Source: an uncultured Pelagibacteraceae bacterium (GTDB lineage: Bacteria > Pseudomonadota > Alphaproteobacteria > Pelagibacterales > Pelagibacteraceae). Taken from it: a stretch of DNA of 64,000 nt. Both the position numbers and the translations under genes were made by a program. This document shows, in pieces, positions 17,571 to 25,513 of the stretch (within the stretch, counting starts at the first letter, position 1; the number at the start of each line of letters is the position of its first letter). The notes beneath the pieces are model-generated. The model made no database searches, was not told the DNA's origin, and saw nothing but the letters and a program-made list of their open reading frames with translations. The stretch is from contig CACLYO010000004.1 in the NCBI GenBank assembly GCA_902611145.1, forward strand, positions 25,561 through 89,560. The letters are read 5' to 3'.

Positions 17571-17736
17571 TTCAATGTTTTGTGTCTAAATATTTTGAAC
17601 CACTATATGTTGTTGTAGTCCAAGAACAAAAATAGACTAAAACAGGTCCGAATCAGATCAAAAAAAGTTCTCATTTTTAAGATTTAAATTAATTAATTTT
17701 TTTTTAAATTTAATTGTAACATATAAATAAAAATTA

Positions 17737-17750
17737 TCTACCAGGGTAGA
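17737..17750. repeat. Short inverted repeat TCTACC-AG-GGTAGA
   Basis: Six-base arms with a 2-base centre lie 12 bases after the thioesterase stop (minus strand) and about 170 bases upstream of the helicase ATG. The spacing is too tight for an RNA hairpin, so a protein-binding site is the more natural reading. No T-run follows. The rest of the 17571-17761 gap holds no gene I can support. Confidence 0.35.
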
Positions 17751-17761
17751 AGCTCATAGAA

Positions 17762-18160
17762 TTAAGCTTTTAATATTTTCCAAACTCCAGATGCTGAGGC
17801 GATTATTTTATTATTACATTTTAAGTGACAGATGACAAATACCATTGACTTTGTTTTCTTCAAAATTTTAACAAAACCTAAAATTTGATCACTTTCTTTT
17901 GTTGGACTTATATATTTTATATCTAATGAAACTGTTACACAAGAATTAGTATTAGTAGATCTGTGAACTGCTGTACCTGATCCAGCATCAATTAATGAAG
18001 CTATATATCCACCATGAGTTATACCTGCTTTATTTAAATGATTTTTATTTATTGTTGATTTAAATTGATATTCATTTTCTGAAATAATTTTAAATAAAAG
18101 ACCACCATTATGTTTCATGAATCCTGGTTTTATACTTATTTGTTCAAATTCTTCTGGCAT
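17762..18160 (-). CDS. PaaI-family hotdog-fold thioesterase
   Basis: A 132-residue single hotdog domain. The core GLLFKIISE, then NKAGITHGGYIASLIDAGSGTA carries the HGG-x-DxxxG active-site pattern of PaaI/YdiI-type acyl-CoA thioesterases, with Asp in the SLIDAG helix. Such enzymes hydrolyse acyl- or aryl-CoA to recycle CoA. The acyl group is not predictable. It lies between tRNA-Arg and the helicase, all on the minus strand, and is immediately preceded by a 27-residue candidate membrane peptide. Confidence 0.85.
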   Translation of the reverse strand: MPEEFEQISIKPGFMKHNGGLLFKIISENEYQFKSTINKNHLNKAGITHGGYIASLIDAGSGTAVHRSTNTNSCVTVSLDIKYISPTKESDQILGFVKILKKTKSMVFVICHLKCNNKIIASASGVWKILKA

Positions 18161-18165
18161 TATTA

Positions 18166-18249
18166 CTAAATGATTATTGTAAATATTAACAAAATAAGTA
18201 AAACAATCAAAAAGAAATAAATAACTGCATTTTGTAAAGATACTTTCAT
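18166..18249 (-). CDS. Candidate 27-residue single-helix membrane peptide
   Basis: An ATG at 18249 opens a 28-codon frame reading M-K-V-S-L-Q-N-A then about 18 consecutive hydrophobic residues (Val, Ile, Leu, Phe, Tyr) and a TAG at 18166-18168. It ends 5 bases before the thioesterase ATG and starts 14 bases after the tRNA-Arg CCA end, so it fills the gap neatly. In so A/T-rich a genome, chance hydrophobic frames are common, and no clear ribosome binding site is present. Confidence 0.35.
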   Translation of the reverse strand: MKVSLQNAVIYFFLIVLLILLIFTIII

Positions 18250-18263
18250 AAAATTTATACTTT

Positions 18264-18340
18264 TGGTGCGCCTGCTAGGAGTTGAACCCAGAACCTCCTG
18301 GTCCGTAGCCAAGCGCTCTATCCAATTGAGCTACAGGCGC
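18264..18340 (-). tRNA. tRNA-Arg (anticodon ACG)
   Basis: Read on the minus strand from 18340, the acceptor GCGCCTG pairs with CAGGCGC, followed by A and an encoded CCA. The D-arm is GCTC..GAGC and the anticodon stem CTTGG/CCAGG encloses CTACGGA, anticodon ACG (read as ICG after deamination). The T-arm has GGTTCAACTCC. It is transcribed towards the thioesterase. Confidence 0.96.
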
Positions 18341-18415
18341 TATTTTTTAATTATTAATATATATACTTATATTTTTTAATGTAATTTTTCAAATTAGGAA
18401 TTATTGTACTTATAT

Positions 18416-19537
18416 ATGCAAAAAAATTCTAAAGATGTAGTTATTGTATCTGCTTTAAGAACAGTTATTGGAAAATATAATGGTATATGGGCTAAAATTG
18501 AGGCTTATAATTTAGGAAAATCTGTAATTCAAAATATTTTATCTCAATCAAGAATGAATAAATCATCAATTGATGAAGTTATTATGGGTCAAGTTTTAAC
18601 AGGAGGAACAGGGCAAAATCCAGCGAGACAGGCAGCTAAGGGTGCAGGCATACCAGATGAAAAAACAGCATATATTATTAATCAAGTATGTGGTTCAGGT
18701 TTAAGAGCTATCGTTTCAGGATATCAATCAATTTTATTAAATGATTCAAAAATTGTTATAGCTGGTGGACAAGAAAATATGTCATTTTCAAATAAAGACA
18801 ATATGCTTCAAGATGGTTTAGTAGATGCATTTAACAACTATCATATGGGAGTTACAGCCGAGAATGTTGCAGATAAGTGTAACATTTCTAGAAAAGAACA
18901 GGATAATTTTGCTTTATCTTCTCAAACAAAAACACAAGAAGCAATAAAAAATAAAAAATTTAAAGATGAAATAATAGATGGTAAGTCTAATAAAAATTTT
19001 TTGGATGAACATCCTAGGTCCGATGTTACAATTGAAAGTTTATCAAAGCTTAAACCTGCATTTAAAGAAAATGGAACTGTAACAGCTGGGAATTCTTCAG
19101 GTATAAATGATGGGGCAGCTGCGGTTTTAATTATGACCAGAGAAGAGGCTGAAAAAAGAGATCTAATCCCTTTGGCAAAAATTGTTTCTTGGGCAACTTC
19201 TGGTGTTGATCCTGCATTAATGGGTTTGGGTCCAATACCTGCATCAAAAAAAGCTTTAGAAAAAGCTGGTTGGGAGATAAAAGATTTAGATCTAATTGAG
19301 TCAAATGAAGCTTTTGCTGCTCAAAGTTTAGCCGTTATAAAAGAACTAAAAATTCCAATAGAAAAAGTTAATGTAAACGGTGGGGCAATTGCTCTTGGTC
19401 ATCCCATAGGAGCTTCTGGTTGTAGAATAGTTGTCACATTACTCCATGAGATGAAAAGAAGAAGTGTTAAAAGAGGAATGGCAACTCTATGTATTGGTGG
19501 AGGAATGGGAATTTCAATGTGTTTAGAACAAGTTTAA
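18416..19537 (+). CDS. Acetyl-CoA acetyltransferase (thiolase) with a shortened loop domain
   Basis: Condenses or cleaves acetoacetyl-CoA. The nucleophile Cys is in NQVCGSGL, the second-site His in GGAIALGHPIGASG and the second Cys in TLCIGGGMG; YHMGVTAEN is also present. The ATG at 18416 is preferred over an upstream TTG at 18404, giving 373 residues, about 20 fewer than usual. The deficit lies in one place: between GGQENMS and QDGLVDAFN only a few residues remain where homologues have about 25, the segment known as the tetramerisation loop. No beta-ketoacyl-CoA reductase is adjacent. It runs in the same direction as the PDH genes 180 bases downstream. Confidence 0.9.
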   Translation: MQKNSKDVVIVSALRTVIGKYNGIWAKIEAYNLGKSVIQNILSQSRMNKSSIDEVIMGQVLTGGTGQNPARQAAKGAGIPDEKTAYIINQVCGSGLRAIVSGYQSILLNDSKIVIAGGQENMSFSNKDNMLQDGLVDAFNNYHMGVTAENVADKCNISRKEQDNFALSSQTKTQEAIKNKKFKDEIIDGKSNKNFLDEHPRSDVTIESLSKLKPAFKENGTVTAGNSSGINDGAAAVLIMTREEAEKRDLIPLAKIVSWATSGVDPALMGLGPIPASKKALEKAGWEIKDLDLIESNEAFAAQSLAVIKELKIPIEKVNVNGGAIALGHPIGASGCRIVVTLLHEMKRRSVKRGMATLCIGGGMGISMCLEQV

Positions 19538-19668
19538 TTTTTTGTAAAAAAATAATTTTTATTTAAAATTATCATTTGAATCCAATTTCTTGCATCTAAA
19601 TCATTTAAATTTTTAGATTTTTTAAATTTTTTAAGCAATAAGCTAAGCATAATTGGCCTATATGACAT
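19534..19668 (-). CDS. Candidate 44-residue ORF in the thiolase-PDH gap, doubtful
   Basis: A minus-strand frame opens at an ATG (19668) as MSYRPIMLSLLLKKFKKSKN and continues with Leu-Asn-Asp-Leu-Asp-Ala-Arg-Asn-Trp to a TAA at 19536. It overlaps the last bases of the thiolase gene tail to tail. It has a more balanced composition (Trp, Pro, Arg, Asp) than random A/T frames here. I recognise no family and see no ribosome binding site, and it would lie in the leader of the PDH operon. Confidence 0.25.
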   Translation of the reverse strand: MSYRPIMLSLLLKKFKKSKNLNDLDARNWIQMIILNKNYFFTKN

Positions 19669-19716
19669 CTAAGCTTGTCCAAAAAAGGATTAAAATGTGG
19701 TAAAATTAAACAAGTA

Positions 19717-22700
19717 ATGACAAATCAATTAAATGTACCCGATATTGGAGATTTCGAACAAGTTGAAATTGTTGAAGTAATTGTAAAAGTAGGAGAAAAA
19801 ATAAAAAAAAATGATCCAGTAGTTACTTTAGAAAGTGACAAATCAAGTGTTGAAGTTCCATCAGAAATAGAAGGTGTTGTTTCAAACATAAATGTAAAAG
19901 TTGGTGATAAAGTTTCAAAGGGTGATTTAATTTTAGAGGTAAATGCTGAACAAAAAAATGATCCTGAAGAATTAAAAGTTAAAAAAGAAAAAATACCTAA
20001 AGATACAGAGAATTTAATTAGAGAAGCTGAAAAATCGATAGAAAAAAAAGAGGAAATAGTTGATACACCAATTAAAATTGCTTCAGAAAAATATAATTTA
20101 TCAAAAAATAGTGAAGATATTGATTCAACTGAGACAAAAGAATGGATAGATTCAATTTCAGCAGTATTAGAAACAGACGGAAGTAAAAGGGCTCAATTTT
20201 TAATTAAACAACTAATTGAACATTCTTATAAACAAGGATCTGATTTAGTTCTTTCTCGAAATACTCCATATATAAATACAATATCTCCAGACAAAGAATC
20301 AAAATCACCAGGAGATCAAAATATCGAGAGAAAAATTAGATCTTTGATCAGGTGGAATGCTGCAGCAATGGTTGTTAGAGCAAATAAAAAATTTCCCGAA
20401 TTAGGAGGGCATATAGGAACATTTGCATCTGCAGCCACTCTTTATGATGTAGGAATGAATCATTTTTGGAGAGCAAAGAATAATAAATTTGGAGGAGATC
20501 TTATTTATTTTCAAGGACATAGTGCTCCAGGTATGTATGCTAGAGCTTTTTTAGAAGGTAGATTAAATGAAAAGCAGTTAGATAAATTTAGGCAAGAGGT
20601 AAAACCAGGTGGCCTGTCATCTTATCCTCATCCATGGTTAATGCCAAATTTTTGGCAGTTTCCAACTGTATCGATGGGTATAGGGCCAATGCTAGCTATT
20701 TATCAAGCTAGGTTTATGAAATATTTAATTAATCGGGGTTTAATTAAAGATCAAAATAGAAAAGTTTGGGCTTTTATTGGAGATGGTGAGACCGATGAAC
20801 CAGAGTCACTAGGTGCAATTGGTTTAGCAGCTAGAGAAAAATTAGATAATTTAATTTTTGTAGTTAACTGTAACTTGCAAAGATTAGATGGACCTGTAAG
20901 AGGAAATGGCAAAATTATTCAGGAGTTAGAAGGGATTTTTAGAGGGTCTGGTTGGAATGTCATAAAAGTAATTTGGGGGTCATATTGGGATCAGTTATTA
21001 GCAAAAGATAAAACTGGTCATTTAGTTAAATTAATGAACGAGACAGTTGATGGAGAGTACCAAGCTTACAAAGCTAGAAATGGGCTATATGTGAGAGAAA
21101 AATTTTTTGGCAAATACCCCGAAACAAAAGAATTAGTATCCACCTTATCAGACAAAGATATATGGAGGTTGAATAGAGGTGGTCATGATCCACACAAAGT
21201 TTATGCGGCATATGATCAGGCTTCAAAAAATGTTGGAAGTCCAACAGTTATTATAGCAAAGACTATAAAAGGGTATGGAATGGGTAAATCAGGAGAAAGT
21301 GTTAATACAACTCATCAGCAAAAAAAAATGGATACTGACGATTTGATGTATTACAGGGATAGGTTCGATGTTCCTTTGACTGACAAGCAAGTTCAAGAAA
21401 TTCAGTATTTTAGACCAGATGAAAACTCTCCAGAGATAAAATATTTGAAGGAAAGAAGACTTAATTTAGGCGGTTTTATTCCAGAAAGAACAACTTATGC
21501 TAAACCAATTAAGGCTCCACCAAAAGATATTTTTGACTCTTTAAAAGCATCAACTGGAAAAAAAGAAATGTCCACAACAATGATTTTTGTTCGATTATTA
21601 ACAAATTTACTAAGAGATAAAAATGTTGCTCCAAGACTTGTTCCAATAATTCCTGACGAAGCAAGAACTTTTGGAATGGAAGGTTTTTTTAAAAAAATAG
21701 GGATTTATGCACATGAGGGTCAAAAGTATGAACCAGAAGATTCAGAACAATTAAGTTCTTACAGAGAAGATAAAAAAGGACAAGTTTTAGAAGAAGGAAT
21801 CAACGAAGCAGGATCAATGTCATCATGGATTGCAGCGGGTACAGCTTATTCAAACCATGACATTGAAATGATACCAATATATCTTTTTTACTCAATGTTT
21901 GGATTTCAAAGAACAGGTGATTTTAATTGGGCTGCAGGAGATAGTCAGTCTAGAGGTTTTTTAATAGGAGCAACTTCTGGCAGAACTACACTCGCTGGGG
22001 AAGGGCTACAACATCAGGACGGTCATAGTCATATGCTGGCTTCTACTATACCCAATTGTATATCTTATGATCCAACATTTGGTTATGAGCTGGCAGTAAT
22101 TTTTAGAGATGGATTAAAGAGAATGCATGAAAAAAAAGAAAATATTTTTTATTACATAACAACAATGAATGAAAATTATTCTCATCCAGAAATGCCAAAA
22201 GATAAAAATTGTGAAGAAGGGATATTGAAAGGGATGTATAAAATTAAAGAATTTAATAAATATAAAAAAACAAAAATACAATTAATAGGCTCTGGAACTA
22301 TATTAAGGGAAATTATCGCTGGCGCAGAAGTTTTGCAAAATGAATATCAAATAGACAGTGAAGTATGGAGTGTTACAAGTTTTAATGAATTAAGAAGAGA
22401 CGGCATGGAAACCGAAAGATACAATCTTTTAAATCCAGATAAAAAACAGAAAGTTTCATATGTTGACAAATGCCTTGGAAGAACAGAAGGACCAATTTTA
22501 GCTGCATCCGACTATATGAGAAGTCATTCGGATCAAATACGCCCATATATCAAAAAAAGTTTTTATTCATTAGGTACTGATGGATTTGGCAGAAGTGATA
22601 CAAGAGAAAATTTAAGAAAATTTTTTGAAGTAGATAAAAAACATATCGTAACTTATGCACTTAGTATTCTTTCTAAAGAACAATTAATAGCATCAAAATA

Positions 22701-22764
22701 TGCTCAAGAGGCGATAAAAAAATATAATATAGAAACTGAAAAACCGTTTCCAAGTAAATTATAA
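19717..22764 (+). CDS. aceE: Pyruvate dehydrogenase E1 (AceE type) with a fused N-terminal lipoyl domain
   Basis: Thiamine-diphosphate enzyme that decarboxylates pyruvate and reductively acetylates a lipoyl group. The frame is open from a TTG at 19675, but the ATG at 19717 puts MTNQLNVPDIGDFEQVEI directly at the lipoyl-domain start, giving 1015 residues. Residues 3-77 are a complete lipoyl domain with the lipoylation site ESDKSS (Lys42). A charged Lys/Glu linker follows to about 130. The rest is a full homodimeric E1: RWNAAAMVVRA, GDGETDEPES ... NCNLQRLDGP (the TPP motif) and GGHDPHKVYAA. In E. coli AceE has no lipoyl domain; here the next gene, E2, lacks one. E2 starts 1 base after the stop. 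Confidence 0.93.
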   Translation: MTNQLNVPDIGDFEQVEIVEVIVKVGEKIKKNDPVVTLESDKSSVEVPSEIEGVVSNINVKVGDKVSKGDLILEVNAEQKNDPEELKVKKEKIPKDTENLIREAEKSIEKKEEIVDTPIKIASEKYNLSKNSEDIDSTETKEWIDSISAVLETDGSKRAQFLIKQLIEHSYKQGSDLVLSRNTPYINTISPDKESKSPGDQNIERKIRSLIRWNAAAMVVRANKKFPELGGHIGTFASAATLYDVGMNHFWRAKNNKFGGDLIYFQGHSAPGMYARAFLEGRLNEKQLDKFRQEVKPGGLSSYPHPWLMPNFWQFPTVSMGIGPMLAIYQARFMKYLINRGLIKDQNRKVWAFIGDGETDEPESLGAIGLAAREKLDNLIFVVNCNLQRLDGPVRGNGKIIQELEGIFRGSGWNVIKVIWGSYWDQLLAKDKTGHLVKLMNETVDGEYQAYKARNGLYVREKFFGKYPETKELVSTLSDKDIWRLNRGGHDPHKVYAAYDQASKNVGSPTVIIAKTIKGYGMGKSGESVNTTHQQKKMDTDDLMYYRDRFDVPLTDKQVQEIQYFRPDENSPEIKYLKERRLNLGGFIPERTTYAKPIKAPPKDIFDSLKASTGKKEMSTTMIFVRLLTNLLRDKNVAPRLVPIIPDEARTFGMEGFFKKIGIYAHEGQKYEPEDSEQLSSYREDKKGQVLEEGINEAGSMSSWIAAGTAYSNHDIEMIPIYLFYSMFGFQRTGDFNWAAGDSQSRGFLIGATSGRTTLAGEGLQHQDGHSHMLASTIPNCISYDPTFGYELAVIFRDGLKRMHEKKENIFYYITTMNENYSHPEMPKDKNCEEGILKGMYKIKEFNKYKKTKIQLIGSGTILREIIAGAEVLQNEYQIDSEVWSVTSFNELRRDGMETERYNLLNPDKKQKVSYVDKCLGRTEGPILAASDYMRSHSDQIRPYIKKSFYSLGTDGFGRSDTRENLRKFFEVDKKHIVTYALSILSKEQLIASKYAQEAIKKYNIETEKPFPSKL

Positions 22765-22765
22765 T

Positions 22766-23680
22766 ATGTCTGAAAGAAAAAGTAGAGTTCCAGCAAGTCC
22801 AAAAGTTAGAAAATTTGCAAGAGAATTAGGTTTAGATATTAACCAAATTATAGGAAGTAAAAGAGAAGGAAGAGTAATAGAAAATGATGTTAAAAACTTT
22901 GTTAAAGAAAAAACTTTTCAAAAATCTTTTTTAGAAAAAAACAAAACTAAAAATGAATTTTCACATTCTGATTTTGGAGAAGTTGAAGTAAAAGATATTC
23001 CAAGAATAAAAAAACTTACTGCAAAATATCTTACAAATTCTTGGACAACAATACCTCATGTAACAAATCATGATGAAGCTGATGTAACTGAAATGGAAAA
23101 ATTTAGAAATTCTCTTAAAGATTTTTATACTGGAGAAAAGAAAAAAATAACTCCATTAGCTTTTATAATAAAAGCAGTAACATCAGCACTTAAAAAATTT
23201 CCATCATTTAATTGTTCAATAGATAGTATTGAAGATGGTAAAATGACATTAAAAAAATATTTTCATATTGGTATAGCGGTTGATACTGAACATGGATTAA
23301 TGGTACCTAAAATAAGAAATGTTAATAAAAAAAAAATTGGAGAAATTAACAATGAACTAAAAATAGTAAGTGATAAATGTAAAAAATTAAAAATTGATAA
23401 AAAAGAATTTTTTGGAGGCTCAATGACCGTAACAAGTTTAGGTGGTATTGGTGGATCATTTTTTACTCCAATAATTAACTATCCTGAGGTTGCAATCTTA
23501 GGAATTGGAAAACTAAGGAAAAAACAGGTTTTCATAAATGATAAGTTTGAAGCAAGAATAATGCTTCCTTTATCACTATCTTATGACCACAGAATAATAG
23601 ATGGTGCTGAAGCAGCAAGATTTAATAATGAATTAAAAGAAAATCTTGGAAAAAATTTTGCTTATAAGTTAGCTATATAG
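22766..23680 (+). CDS. aceF: Dihydrolipoamide acetyltransferase (PDH E2) lacking a lipoyl domain
   Basis: Transfers acetyl from lipoamide to CoA and forms the PDH core. Residues 5-46 are a peripheral-subunit-binding domain (PASPKVRKFARELGLDI ... GREGRV-type GSKREGRVIENDVKNF). After a linker, the catalytic domain runs from about 73 to 304 with the active-site SYDHRIIDG (His275). At 304 residues there is no lipoyl domain at the N-terminus, whereas usual E2 chains carry one to three. The upstream E1 supplies the lipoyl domain instead. The gene begins one base after the E1 stop, so both should be made together. No E3 (lpd) is present in the window. Confidence 0.92.
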   Translation: MSERKSRVPASPKVRKFARELGLDINQIIGSKREGRVIENDVKNFVKEKTFQKSFLEKNKTKNEFSHSDFGEVEVKDIPRIKKLTAKYLTNSWTTIPHVTNHDEADVTEMEKFRNSLKDFYTGEKKKITPLAFIIKAVTSALKKFPSFNCSIDSIEDGKMTLKKYFHIGIAVDTEHGLMVPKIRNVNKKKIGEINNELKIVSDKCKKLKIDKKEFFGGSMTVTSLGGIGGSFFTPIINYPEVAILGIGKLRKKQVFINDKFEARIMLPLSLSYDHRIIDGAEAARFNNELKENLGKNFAYKLAI

Positions 23681-23685
23681 GCTAT

Positions 23686-24573
23686 ATGTCAAAATCCTTA
23701 TCACTGATCAGCGCACTTATATGTACTTTGATTTGGGGAACTACTTTTATTGCCCAAGATACAGGTATGGATAAAATTGGTCCTTTTATATTTAATGGAA
23801 CAAGATTTTTTGTTGGATTTTTAGCTTTAGTACCTTTTTTTTTAATTATAGAAAAAAAAAATTTTAAAAAAATAATTAATAAAAATAAAAAAAAATTTTT
23901 GTATTTATCAATATCTATAGGGTTTTTTTTGTTTTTTGCATCAGCTCTACAGCAAATATCATTATTATATACCGACGTAGCTAATGCAGCTTTTTTTACA
24001 ATTTTTTATGTGCCTATGGTGCCTTTATTGGTTTTTATATTATATAAAAAAAAAGTTCATTGGAGTGTTTGGCCATCAGTAATTCTTTGTGTTATGGGTG
24101 GATATTTATTAACTAATTTTTATGATGCAGCAGTAAGATTAGGAGACTTATTAGTAGTTATAGGAGCAGTATTTTGGAGCTTGCATATTATATTTATTGG
24201 AGAAATAGTTGAGGATTTTGATTTGCCAATTACTGTAGGTTTAATACAAACTTTTATTGTATCTTTACTATCATTTATTATTGGTATTACTTATGAAGAT
24301 CTTATAATTGAAAATATTTTAAATGAAACTTATGAGATATTATATGCTGGTATTCTTTCGGGAGGATTTGCTTTTGTACTACAAATTTATGCGCAAAAAA
24401 ATATAAATCCTGCACCTGCAGCTATTATTTTTTCTTTAGAGGGTGTCTTTGCTACTATTGCAGCATGGTTTATCCTCAATCAAATTTTAAATATTAATAA
24501 TATTTTAGGATGTGGTTTTATTTTAGCAGGTGTATTATTATCACAATTGATGCCAAAAATAAAAAAAACTTAA
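23686..24573 (+). CDS. EamA/DMT-family transporter
   Basis: A 295-residue membrane protein with about ten helices in two EamA repeats, each beginning with a short helix such as ALICTLIWGTTFIAQD and later GAVFWSLHIIFIGE. These drug/metabolite-transporter proteins export or take up small metabolites or amino acids. The substrate cannot be deduced. It starts 6 bases after aceF, so it may be read with the PDH operon, and its last 4 bases overlap the end of the convergent uppP. Confidence 0.85.
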   Translation: MSKSLSLISALICTLIWGTTFIAQDTGMDKIGPFIFNGTRFFVGFLALVPFFLIIEKKNFKKIINKNKKKFLYLSISIGFFLFFASALQQISLLYTDVANAAFFTIFYVPMVPLLVFILYKKKVHWSVWPSVILCVMGGYLLTNFYDAAVRLGDLLVVIGAVFWSLHIIFIGEIVEDFDLPITVGLIQTFIVSLLSFIIGITYEDLIIENILNETYEILYAGILSGGFAFVLQIYAQKNINPAPAAIIFSLEGVFATIAAWFILNQILNINNILGCGFILAGVLLSQLMPKIKKT

Positions 24574-25337
24574 GTATATATTATCAAAAATAGTATTGCA
24601 GACAGAATTATTCTGTAAATAACAAATGTATTTAAAGTAAATTTTTTAACAAATATTAAAAAATATTTAATTGTTAAATAAGAAAAAATAAAAGACAAAA
24701 AAACTGAAAGTAATACAATAAGATTTAAATCTATATTTTTATCAACTAAACTTTTTAAACTTAAAAAACTAGCACCTGCAATAGCTGGTATAGACAAATA
24801 AAAAGATATTTTAGTTGAATCGTACCTACTAAAATTTAAAAATCTTCCAGCTGTAATTACAATGCCTGATCTACTCACTCCAGGTATTAAAGCTAATATT
24901 TGAAATACTCCAATTATTAAAATAGATTTTAATTTTAAATCTGTTTCAATTTTTTTATTATTTTCGAATTTATCAGCAATATACAAGAGCAATGCGAATA
25001 TTAAAGTGGTCCATGCAATAACTTCTATATTTCTAAAATAATTAATTAATCCAGTTTTATAAATTATTGCTCCTAAAATTATCAAAGGCAACGAACCAAA
25101 GATCATAAGAAAAAATAAATTTCTATTATTAACTATTTCTTTAAGTTCATTTCTAAAATAAAATATTATTGCCAATAATGAACCTAAGTGTAAACCTACA
25201 TCTATTAGTAAAGATTGTGATTTAAATTTATAAATTTCTGAAACTAAAAACAAATGTGCAGAGGAACTTACAGGTAAAAACTCAGATATACCCTGCACTA
25301 ATGATAGTATTAATATTTCAAGAAAATTTGAGATCAT
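24570..25337 (-). CDS. uppP: Undecaprenyl-diphosphate phosphatase (UppP/BacA)
   Basis: Inner-membrane phosphatase that recycles the undecaprenyl carrier for peptidoglycan and polysaccharide synthesis. The conserved block QGISEFLPVSSSAHL is at the N-terminus (about 15-29) and the second block PGVSRSGIV in the middle. About seven or eight hydrophobic segments fit the family, and 255 residues is near usual. It is convergent with the EamA transporter and divergent from gltD across 176 bases. Confidence 0.93.
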   Translation of the reverse strand: MISNFLEILILSLVQGISEFLPVSSSAHLFLVSEIYKFKSQSLLIDVGLHLGSLLAIIFYFRNELKEIVNNRNLFFLMIFGSLPLIILGAIIYKTGLINYFRNIEVIAWTTLIFALLLYIADKFENNKKIETDLKLKSILIIGVFQILALIPGVSRSGIVITAGRFLNFSRYDSTKISFYLSIPAIAGASFLSLKSLVDKNIDLNLIVLLSVFLSFIFSYLTIKYFLIFVKKFTLNTFVIYRIILSAILFLIIYT

Positions 25338-25429
25338 TAAAAATTAATTTGGTAAACTAAATATACTTAAAATAAAGCAATAACATGCAGTAATAACACA
25401 TATGCAAAAAGGGAATTAATTAAGGTTTT

Positions 25430-25477
25430 ACGGTAATTTTATAAATAATAGGTAAATATTACTGTCCTAATTACAGT
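25430..25477. promoter_or_regulatory. Inverted repeats upstream of gltD
   Basis: ACGGTAAT (25430-25437) and ATTACTGT (25458-25465) are arms matching at 7 of 8 positions. The second arm also forms ACTGT-CCTAATT-ACAGT (25461-25477) with a perfect 5-bp arm. The two repeats share ACTGT, so alternative pairings or neighbouring operator half-sites are possible. They lie 37-84 bases before the gltD ATG in the uppP-gltD divergent gap. No regulator can be named. Confidence 0.35.
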
Positions 25478-25513
25478 TTATATGTTGATTTCATTGATAT
25501 ATAAAATGAAAGT

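Noticed and set aside
17585..17635. A CACTATATGTTG stretch resembling one NrdR box upstream of the helicase
   Set aside because: Only about 12 of 15 positions fit, NrdR sites normally come in spaced pairs, and no ribonucleotide reductase gene is nearby.
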